From Candidatus Sumerlaeota bacterium (GTDB lineage Bacteria > Sumerlaeota > Sumerlaeia > JADFCT01), in NCBI GenBank assembly GCA_026398575.1, contig JAPLSP010000724.1, positions 1-10,723 on the forward strand: DNA of 10,723 nt. Reading direction: 5' to 3'. The notes beneath the pieces were generated by a model. It was given only the letters and a program-made list of their open reading frames with translations. It had not been told where the DNA came from and made no database searches. Made by a program: the position numbers and the translations under genes. Below, in pieces: positions 5,071-10,723 of the stretch (within the stretch, counting starts at the first letter, position 1; every line of letters begins with the position of its first letter).

Positions 5071-6855
5071 TCAAGGCCTTGTTTTTTTACCTCCCGGCTG
5101 GAAGACGGCATTAATCCCGTATTGCATGGGGCGCCAGCCGCTCTCGTGGGCGCCGATGTCTGGGGCTTTTCCGGTGAAACCGTCGCTGAAGTTCGGGATG
5201 GCCTCGCCGGCGTCGAGGCCGGGGCTGTTAGGGGCTAACTGGAAATTTCCTTGCATGGCTTTGGGATCGAATTCGGCGCCCGAAACATAGCGCGGCGCGC
5301 CTTTGACGCCGTGGGATTCATGGCCATCGGGAACAGAACCATTGTACAGATCGTAATCGAAATCATTATCCGGGGTTTGCAGGTTGCTGCTGATGCTGGC
5401 GCCGTCGGATGAGCGCAGATGCAGGATATTATTGCGTGACATGGTGTGCTTCATGATTCGATTCTTCCCGCCGATCCCCTGCACGCAGCCTCTTTGATCC
5501 TCCTGAAAAATGGTATTATGGAAGAGATAGATATGGCCCGTCATCCATTCCTCGCCCGTGGCGAAGCCCATCTTGATGAATTGTCCGCCGGGGCCGTCCG
5601 GATACCACTGGGAGCGATTCATCACGTTACGCCAGAAATAAAGCGGGCCGATGGTGACCGGGGCGTTTCCCAGGCCCATCATCGCCTCGGTGATGTAGTT
5701 GCCCCAGACGCGGACGTTGGCGTCGCTGCCCTCGACTTCGATGGCGTCATCCCAGCAATGGCTGAAGGTATTGCAGTAGATATCCGTATCGGGACCGGGA
5801 CAACCGCGGTGGCTGGCGTTTTTGCCACCGCCTATAATGTCATTGTAATAATGATCGGCGTCCGAATAGAACTCATTGTAGCGGATGACATGGTTTCCCG
5901 CGCTTTCGATAAAGCTGACGCACTGCGGGCCGGCGGGGTGGGAATTCTTGACCGGCTCATACCAGTGGTTGGTGTCGTAATGCGGATGATGAATCCGGCA
6001 GCGTTGGATCACCACGCGCGTGACGGATGTGTTGCTGCAATTGACGCCGCAATCCATGTTGCGTCCCTGATTGGGCATAAGCGGGGTTTTGGCGGGACGG
6101 CCCCAGTCGGAGATGTCGCAGCGCTCGATGACGATGTCGTGCCCGTCTTCGATCCGGATTGCGCCGGCATAGCCGCCGGTTTTGGACGAGGCGCTTCCCG
6201 CCCCTTTGAGCGTGAAGCCGCGCAGGATCACATAGGAGGCATTGACGGTGATGCAGTTGTCGGCGTTGTGCCCGGCGTTGATCGTCATGTTGGTTCCGTC
6301 ATAGAGGCGGTAGGCGGTGGGCGTTCCGGATTGCGTGATTTGAAGCGTCGCTTCCTGGCTGGCGACTTTTTGAGTGGCGCCGATGGGGAAGTCCTCATTC
6401 CAGGTCGAGGCGACAAGGTTGGCGACGGCTGAGTTGGCGGCGGCCAGGCTGGCGGCGGGTGGAGTAGCGGTGGATGAAGTGGTGGTGGTTTTTGCCTCTT
6501 GCAGGCGCAATCGGATTTCATAGCGCGTGTTCGGCGTCAGGTTGACGATGCTGCCCCGATAATCCGCCCTGTCTTCGTCGGTTCCAGCGATGGGGTTATA
6601 GCGCATTGGCAACGCCTGCCGCCACGTCGCGTCGCCCTGCTTGCGATAAGAGACGGCGACAGGCCGGGCCGCGCTGCCCCCTTCGGGCGACCAATAAACC
6701 CCCAGGGAGTGAAAGGTCGGAACCGCAAACGGCTCGGCGGCGGCGGCGCGAGTGGTGAAGACGGCTTGCGGCACGATAATGGTGGGCAGCAACAAGGTCT
6801 GAAGAATTCGAAATATGCGTAGTGAAGAGAATGCTGTATTCATGATCTCAAACAT
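5071..6855 (-). CDS. Secreted right-handed parallel beta-helix protein with N-terminal Fn3-like domain
   Basis: A 594-aa exported protein. A signal peptide spans residues 1 to about 40 (hydrophobic ILQTLLLPTIIVPQAVF, then RAAAAEP). Residues about 45-120 look like a fibronectin type III fold ending NLTPNTRYEIRLRLQEA. A Thr/Ser/Ala linker (121-148) follows. Residues about 165-545 have the repeating short strands of a right-handed parallel beta-helix, with phrases such as IVIERCDISDWG, HVIRYNEFYSD, DDAIEVEGSDANVRVWGNYI and IYLFHNTIF. This fold is typical of polysaccharide lyases and related carbohydrate-active proteins. The tail SPGLDAG...GKAPDIGAHE is a common end for such proteins. The start at 6855 has AAGGAG 8 bp upstream. 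Catalytic residues and substrate cannot be named. A long hairpin and a purine tandem separate it from the gene upstream. Confidence 0.88.
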   Translation of the reverse strand: MFEIMNTAFSSLRIFRILQTLLLPTIIVPQAVFTTRAAAAEPFAVPTFHSLGVYWSPEGGSAARPVAVSYRKQGDATWRQALPMRYNPIAGTDEDRADYRGSIVNLTPNTRYEIRLRLQEAKTTTTSSTATPPAASLAAANSAVANLVASTWNEDFPIGATQKVASQEATLQITQSGTPTAYRLYDGTNMTINAGHNADNCITVNASYVILRGFTLKGAGSASSKTGGYAGAIRIEDGHDIVIERCDISDWGRPAKTPLMPNQGRNMDCGVNCSNTSVTRVVIQRCRIHHPHYDTNHWYEPVKNSHPAGPQCVSFIESAGNHVIRYNEFYSDADHYYNDIIGGGKNASHRGCPGPDTDIYCNTFSHCWDDAIEVEGSDANVRVWGNYITEAMMGLGNAPVTIGPLYFWRNVMNRSQWYPDGPGGQFIKMGFATGEEWMTGHIYLFHNTIFQEDQRGCVQGIGGKNRIMKHTMSRNNILHLRSSDGASISSNLQTPDNDFDYDLYNGSVPDGHESHGVKGAPRYVSGAEFDPKAMQGNFQLAPNSPGLDAGEAIPNFSDGFTGKAPDIGAHESGWRPMQYGINAVFQPGGKKTRP

Positions 6856-6925
6856 GGCGGTATCTCCTTTAGGCTCTTATCGCGCCGCGAACGACTATGC
6901 TTCTTCGTTCATCCAACATCAGAAG

Positions 6926-7030
6926 AAATCCGTGGCGATCCGCCCGATCCGTCGCATCCGTGTTCTATCACGTTTTGTTTCTTCATTATAGAACACGGAT
7001 GGGACGGATCGGGCGGATCATCACGGATTT
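6926..7030. repeat. Long imperfect hairpin, 43-bp arms
   Basis: Arms at 6926-6968 and 6988-7030 match at 40 of 43 positions around a 19-base loop. The left arm starts AAATCCGTGGCGATCCGCCC and contains two GATCCG units. The three mismatches are clustered at two places (GC against AT, G against C). It lies in the 256-bp gap between the SGNH-like gene (ends 7112) and the beta-helix gene (starts 6855). No T-tract follows on the minus strand. It could act as a processing or termination structure, but its form suggests a dispersed palindromic repeat. Confidence 0.85.
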
Positions 7031-7058
7031 CCACAAGAACGATGAAAACGTGAGCGTT

Positions 7059-7104
7059 CTTTGTCGTTCTGTTCTTCCATCATCCTGTTTTTCATCATTC
7101 TGTT
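7059..7104 (-). repeat. Three tandem 15-16 bp purine-rich units starting AACAG
   Basis: Read on the minus strand, three units follow each other: AACAGAATGATGAAA, AACAGGATGATGGAAG and AACAGAACGACAAAG (15, 16 and 15 bp). They begin 8 bp past the stop of the SGNH-like gene, in its presumed 3' untranslated region. A short inverted AAGAACG / CGTTCTT pair (7035-7061) lies directly beyond. Confidence 0.75.
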
Positions 7105-7111
7105 TTTGTCG

Positions 7112-8020
7112 TCATTTGGCTTTGCCTTTGACCCCGCTCAAGGGATGATGCGTGACGGCGTCCCAGGCCAGTTCCTGCAGCAGGCGATTCGTCTTGTCGT
7201 CCCATTTCGGATTCTTGGCACGCGCCAGAATGTCCGGCAGCGGCAATCCCGCAGGGCTGCGGCGATAGATCACGGCGAAATGGCAGTACGCCAGCAAAGC
7301 CTGCAACGGCGGTTTGGGATGGCCGAGAGTATCGGTGAAAAGGTCCTCCTGGGACTTCAATCCGGGCGCCTCGCCGGCGATGATCTTTTCGCGCAGCGTC
7401 AGCACGGCCTGCCCCACCGGCACGGCGAACACCACCTGCTTGCCCAGTTTCTGATTGATCGCGCGGATTTGTTCATCCATCTCTTTGAAATAGGGCTCGT
7501 GCTGTTTGCGCAAGAACTCGATGGTTGCGGTGTTGTGATCCACCTTTGCAGGGCGCGGCTTCATTGGGGGATCGTAAAAGTGCGGTTCATACTGGTCGAA
7601 GGGGAGCCAGAACTCCTGGACAGTGACGCGGCCATTGGGGTTGGTCTCCAGAATCCCCTGAGCGAATTTTTCGATTCCGTTATCGGGAAGATAGATGGGC
7701 GTCAGCGCCACCACGTCCACTTTGCCGTCGCGCATGGTTTGCCTGGCTTTGTCGTTCCAATGCTTGATGGATTTCGATCCGCCGATCAATGACGGGCTGG
7801 TAGCTTGATGCTCACTGTATCCGGCGGCCTTGGCCATCGCCTCCAATACTGGGGGAATCCCGAAGTGAAAACTGTGGCCGCATGAGAAGACATGCTGCCC
7901 TTTCGCAATCGGCTCGGTTTGCGAGTCGCTCTTCGCGCTGCCGGTTTGAGCGAGCACGATCATGGGCGCCAAAGAAAGAGCCGCAATCAACACAAAACCG
8001 GATTGGATTTTTACAAACAT
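7112..8020 (-). CDS. Secreted SGNH-hydrolase-like protein
   Basis: A 302-aa exported protein with a signal peptide (IQSGFVLIAALSLAPMIVLAQ; cleavage near residue 25). It resembles SGNH-fold esterases or lipases. Block I may be VFSCGHSFHFG with Ser50 as nucleophile, the glycine block may be SLIGGSKSIKHW (74-87), and the C-terminal catalytic pair may be Asp230 and His234 in FTDTLGHPK, the D-x-x-G-H or D-x-x-H arrangement expected. The following LLAYCHFAVIYRRSP resembles the helix after the catalytic His in such enzymes. The likely block III Asn is not obvious. SGNH enzymes remove acetyl or other acyl groups from sugars or lipids; the substrate here is unknown. The start ATG has AGGAG 7 bp upstream. 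The gene sits between two other exported proteins but has its own leader with a CACAAAG repeat. Confidence 0.7.
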   Translation of the reverse strand: MFVKIQSGFVLIAALSLAPMIVLAQTGSAKSDSQTEPIAKGQHVFSCGHSFHFGIPPVLEAMAKAAGYSEHQATSPSLIGGSKSIKHWNDKARQTMRDGKVDVVALTPIYLPDNGIEKFAQGILETNPNGRVTVQEFWLPFDQYEPHFYDPPMKPRPAKVDHNTATIEFLRKQHEPYFKEMDEQIRAINQKLGKQVVFAVPVGQAVLTLREKIIAGEAPGLKSQEDLFTDTLGHPKPPLQALLAYCHFAVIYRRSPAGLPLPDILARAKNPKWDDKTNRLLQELAWDAVTHHPLSGVKGKAK

Positions 8021-8072
8021 GTGTGAACTCCTGATAAGGATGTTTTACTGAAATACATCAGAATAGAACCTA

Positions 8073-8102
8073 CCACAAAGACACAAAGATCACAAAGAAA
8101 AG
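8073..8102. repeat. CACAAAG triple repeat
   Basis: CACAAAG occurs at 8074-8080, 8082-8088 and 8091-8097, i.e. with 8- and 9-bp steps. On the minus strand it reads as a run of CTTTGTG units upstream of the SGNH-like gene. It lies between the large palindrome at 8118-8174 and the start codon at 8020, in the only place a promoter for this gene could be. Confidence 0.75.
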
Positions 8103-8117
8103 AATAAAGGCGATTGG

Positions 8118-8174
8118 CAGGCAGAATCATTGAGGGCAGGATCATTATGATTCTGCCCTCAATGATTCTGCCTG
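8118..8174. repeat. 57-bp near-perfect palindrome
   Basis: Arms 8118-8145 and 8147-8174 pair at 27 of 28 positions around one central base; the only mismatch is G8140/T8152. Each arm contains two direct copies of GGCAG(A/G)ATCATT (from 8120 and 8135), so the whole has four copies, two per strand. It begins 23 bp past the stop of the 776-aa gene. No T-tract follows, so it may stabilise or end that transcript, or be a mobile-type palindromic repeat. Confidence 0.9.
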
Positions 8175-8196
8175 TATTATTGCATTTCGTTGCATA

Positions 8197-10527
8197 TTAC
8201 TTTTTCCCATCCCACCGATACATCAGCGATTTTCCGAACCAGTCGTCTTCGACGAAGATCAGATATTCGCCGTTACTGCGGCGAAAGGCGCGCATACCCC
8301 AGGCAATGTCTATCTGCGCCGGGCCGGTCTGAACTTCGGGACCGGGGCGAAATTGCCCGACCGGCTTGCCGTCGCTTTTGGAATAGACATAGCAGGTTTG
8401 CGTGTTCTCGCGGAACTTCTCGTCGCAATGGCTCGTCTGCATGAAGACGTAGTCGCCCGCCATGTCGAGCGCGGTGATGAAGCGGTCTTTGTGCATGCCG
8501 CCTTTTGAGTATAGCAGGTCTTCGATCAGCCACGCCGGCTTGCCCAATGCGGCGCCCGTCTCCGCGCCTGGGCCTTTGCTCCAGCCGTCATAACGCGCGA
8601 CGACGCGGCCAATGCCTTTTCCCCAAAGGTTGCTCGTGTTGGGAAACGCCTCGGTATAGCCGGAGAGAATTATGACATCTTTTTCCGCGTCATATTCGGC
8701 GCGGCGCAACAACGTAAAGGGCGCGGGCATGGGCGTGAGCGTCGCGTGCGCGAAATCGTAGCGCGGCGCGCCGTTCGCATTCAACCCCTGGAAGGCATAG
8801 CGGCGCACGCCCTGCTTGGCCGAGGCCAGCCAGACATCGCCGCGCTGATCAATGCTCCATCCCCAGGCGTCGCCGGGCGCGTCGGCGGCTTTGTTTATCT
8901 CGTATTCGCCGTCGTCCATGCGCCCGTCGCCGTTGGCGTCCGTCCAGATCCATTCGCCTTTGGCGGGCTGATGCGGCGGCCAGGGCGCGGCGGCGGCGCG
9001 GACTTTTATGCCCTCCTGCGAGACCCAGACGTCCGCGTCCTGATCCACGCCGCCGGCGGCCGCTCCCGTGCTTTTTTCATTCCAACGCGACTTCATGAAG
9101 AGCGCGCAGGGGACGGCGATTTCGCCGTCGGTCGCCGCATTGAAACGATAGACGGCAAGGAAGCGCGAATACATGTCGCTAAAGAAAAGGAACCGCTGCC
9201 CGGCGATGCGCTTGACGGCCATCGCGCAACTTTCGCCCATGCGGCGGCGGCTGTCGTCGGGATAGCGCGCGGCGTCGAGCGTCTGTCCGCGATACGACCA
9301 CTCGTGCCCCGGCCCTTTCGAGTAGTCCATCACATAGTGCTTGGTGGTTGTGAAAACATCCGTTTCGGCGGCGGGGTCAACCAAGCCCACTTCGATGAAG
9401 CCGTGATTGTATGCGGACCAGCGCAGTTTGCCGTCGGGCGTGTAGCTTTCGATGGCGGCGCCGTTTTTCTGCACGGAGCGCGTGCCGCTCATGCTGACGT
9501 AGAGGTTGCCCTCGCGGTCGCAGCCAACGCCGGTGAGATCGAAAAATTTCGCGGGCTGCCATTGGCCGCGCACGCCGCTGAAGATGCCGCCCTTGGCGCC
9601 GAAGGTTCCGGCGGGCGCGGTGGGAGCGCCGTTCAGACGCGCGAGGTCATAGAATTTGATATCGTGGTCGGGGCCGTCGTCGGCGACCATCAATTGGCGC
9701 TTGGCGGCGTTCCATGCAAGATCGGTAGGGCGGCTTTCCGGCGCGAAGGCGATGCGGGCGCCGCTGTCCTTGCCGTCGCGCTCGAATCGCGCGATGGCGC
9801 GTTCTCCGCGTTTGACGACCCAAAGTTTGCCATCGCTGTCCACCGCGAGTTTGCCAGGTTTGTCGCAGGGGAACTCGCGTTTCTTCTCCAGCGACTCGGC
9901 GTCATAGACGGCGATGCGATTGCTCGCGCAGTCGGAAATAAAAACTTCGCCGTCGTTGTAGGCAAGCCCCTCGACGCGGGCGGCGCTCGCTTTCACGTCG
10001 AAGCCTTTCGGACGATTGGTTTTGCGGTCATAGCGGCGAAACCAACCAGGGCCTTGCTCTTTGCTGTTGATCGTGCGGTCAATCGTCATGAAGACGTAGT
10101 CGTCGCCTGCGGCTACCGCGCCGCCGTCGGCGTTGTTGAACGACCATTGGCATTTCGGCCAATCCGCGCCGAAACTGTTTTCCTGCCACTGCCCTAGGTC
10201 CTGGCCGTCTTTATAGCGGCCCATTTCCTTGTGCGCCTCATCCCACGAGCTGCTGGCGAAAACGGTTCCATCCGGCGCGACCGCCATCGCCTCGACAAAC
10301 ATCTGCATGTCGTTTTTCAATTCCGGGTATCGCGCCCCCGCCGCCCCCCACGTATTACCCACCCAGCTGGTCACATGCGGCAATTCATTCATCTGCGCGG
10401 CGAGAGGCAGCGTGCATCCCAGCGCCGCGGCGACAGCGCACAGGCCAAGAGCCCGTCTCGCAATCACTCGACATCTCCCGGGGGCCCTATTAGTGTTCTT
10501 CATCATTCGTTGACTCATTCTTTGCAT
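8197..10527 (-). CDS. Secreted beta-propeller-like protein with one EF-hand loop
   Basis: A 776-aa exported protein. The N-terminus is basic followed by a hydrophobic stretch (ALGLCAVAAALGCTLPLAAQ), with likely signal peptidase I cleavage near residue 45. The body repeats the NHL/SMP-30-like propeller pattern, a G-x-hydrophobic-x-V-x-D turn with a D-x-x-G-x-hydrophobic-x-V strand: MAVAPDGTVFAS (81-92), LAVDSDGKLWVV (227-238), VGCDREGNLYVS (334-345) and SIDQRGDVWLAS (558-569). Residues 530-541 (DANGDGRMDDGE) form a complete EF-hand calcium loop with D, N, D, D and E at positions 1, 3, 5, 9 and 12. No catalytic site is recognised; a binding or lactonase-like role is possible. The start at 10527 has AAGGA 9 bp upstream. 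Other in-frame Met codons at residues 4, 8 and 9 are less well placed. Confidence 0.85.
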   Translation of the reverse strand: MQRMSQRMMKNTNRAPGRCRVIARRALGLCAVAAALGCTLPLAAQMNELPHVTSWVGNTWGAAGARYPELKNDMQMFVEAMAVAPDGTVFASSSWDEAHKEMGRYKDGQDLGQWQENSFGADWPKCQWSFNNADGGAVAAGDDYVFMTIDRTINSKEQGPGWFRRYDRKTNRPKGFDVKASAARVEGLAYNDGEVFISDCASNRIAVYDAESLEKKREFPCDKPGKLAVDSDGKLWVVKRGERAIARFERDGKDSGARIAFAPESRPTDLAWNAAKRQLMVADDGPDHDIKFYDLARLNGAPTAPAGTFGAKGGIFSGVRGQWQPAKFFDLTGVGCDREGNLYVSMSGTRSVQKNGAAIESYTPDGKLRWSAYNHGFIEVGLVDPAAETDVFTTTKHYVMDYSKGPGHEWSYRGQTLDAARYPDDSRRRMGESCAMAVKRIAGQRFLFFSDMYSRFLAVYRFNAATDGEIAVPCALFMKSRWNEKSTGAAAGGVDQDADVWVSQEGIKVRAAAAPWPPHQPAKGEWIWTDANGDGRMDDGEYEINKAADAPGDAWGWSIDQRGDVWLASAKQGVRRYAFQGLNANGAPRYDFAHATLTPMPAPFTLLRRAEYDAEKDVIILSGYTEAFPNTSNLWGKGIGRVVARYDGWSKGPGAETGAALGKPAWLIEDLLYSKGGMHKDRFITALDMAGDYVFMQTSHCDEKFRENTQTCYVYSKSDGKPVGQFRPGPEVQTGPAQIDIAWGMRAFRRSNGEYLIFVEDDWFGKSLMYRWDGKK

Positions 10528-10612
10528 TCAGCTGATTCCTTCCCGATGGGCGCCGCATGCTCCGGCTAGAAGCACCGCCCTTGTTGATCATGGCGTCGGG
10601 CAGGCATCGGAT
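10528..10612. other. Short intergenic leader of the propeller gene
   Basis: Contains the Shine-Dalgarno AAGGA just upstream of the start at 10527. No repeat, terminator or clear -35/-10 pair is visible. Confidence 0.5.
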
Positions 10613-10723
10613 TCAACGCCAATACGGGCGCGTCCCGATCCATAGCCTGGCGGCAAGCGTCATGAGATACTCAGCGTAGCTATTGGAGCTGGCGCCGAAT
10701 GGTAGGCCGTTCCGCTCCGTCGG
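10613..10723 (-). CDS. Possible C-terminal fragment of a gene cut by the right edge
   Basis: An open frame enters from the right edge and ends at TGA (10615-10613), giving 36 residues that end ...SSNSYAEYLMTLAARLWIGT and then RPYWR. It is the only minus frame free of stops over this stretch, and it has the same orientation and codon style as the neighbours. It ends 85 bp before the next start. The fragment is too short to assign a family, and a chance open frame cannot be excluded. Confidence 0.4.
   Translation of the reverse strand, partial: PTERNGLPFGASSNSYAEYLMTLAARLWIGTRPYWR

Noticed and set aside
4656..5111. 151-aa minus open frame upstream of nuoB
   Set aside because: Composed largely of translated repeats, overlaps the 3' end of the beta-helix gene, and no start signal or domain is seen; it is not a missing nuoA.
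5446..6432. 328-aa plus-strand open frame
   Set aside because: Antisense shadow of the beta-helix gene, which has a signal peptide, Shine-Dalgarno and family motifs.
8746..10197. 483-aa plus-strand open frame
   Set aside because: It lies antisense to the propeller gene; long antisense frames are expected in GC-rich coding sequence, and the translation (Ala/Gly/Val/His-rich) has no recognisable domain.
10408..10420. Lipobox-like ALGC in the signal peptide of the propeller protein
   Set aside because: Position -3 is Ala, not Leu/Val/Ile, and a better signal peptidase I site (PLAAQ) follows, so a lipoprotein is not supported.

Overview
The window is bacterial and every supported gene lies on the minus strand, so transcription runs from high to low coordinates. 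The host cannot be named from the sequence. Complex I (nuo) genes sit beside large secreted beta-helix and beta-propeller proteins, and the intergenic gaps carry several unrelated short repeat families. This suggests an environmental free-living bacterium of the PVC (Planctomycetes-Verrucomicrobia-Lentisphaerae) or a similar lineage. That is inference from style, not a marker-gene call.

Right part (about 5.07-10.72 kb): a possible 3' end of a gene at the right edge, a 776-aa secreted beta-propeller-like protein with one EF-hand calcium loop, a 302-aa secreted SGNH-hydrolase-like protein, and a 594-aa secreted right-handed parallel beta-helix protein. Each of the three full-length genes has its own good Shine-Dalgarno sequence and signal peptide. 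They are separated by repeat-rich gaps: a 57-bp near-perfect palindrome at 8118-8174, a CACAAAG repeat at 8073-8102, a 15-16 bp purine-rich tandem at 7059-7104 and a long hairpin at 6926-7030. They look like independent exported proteins acting on carbohydrates or esters outside the cytoplasm.

Middle gap (4627-5070): no gene; two more repeat families (TCCAATATCCAA-type, and a GCGCCAGCA hairpin).

Left part (1-4626): the nuo locus, read nuoB, nuoC, nuoD. It is not the usual contiguous operon. Between nuoB and nuoC lie a six-TM protein of unknown function and an ORF6N-domain gene. Between nuoC and nuoD lie a small unknown gene and an overlapping HEPN-like gene that together resemble a toxin-antitoxin pair. 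No nuoA precedes nuoB. The foreign genes are tightly packed in the operon: the six-TM gene starts 4 bp after nuoB, and the ORF6N stop overlaps the nuoC start as ATGA.

The most striking signal is at 2451-2645, just upstream of the ORF6N gene. Five palindromes sit at centre spacings of 42, 41, 42 and 42 bp. They share fixed outer and inner arms, while a 4-bp core in each arm differs between elements, and its partner in the other arm changes to match (fully in four of the five). A sixth palindrome of the same design lies inside the ORF6N coding sequence (2171-2201) and encodes residues 70-78 of the protein. Its core (CTCA) is the same as that of the third array member. This gene-plus-array arrangement is the best candidate in the window for an undescribed system.
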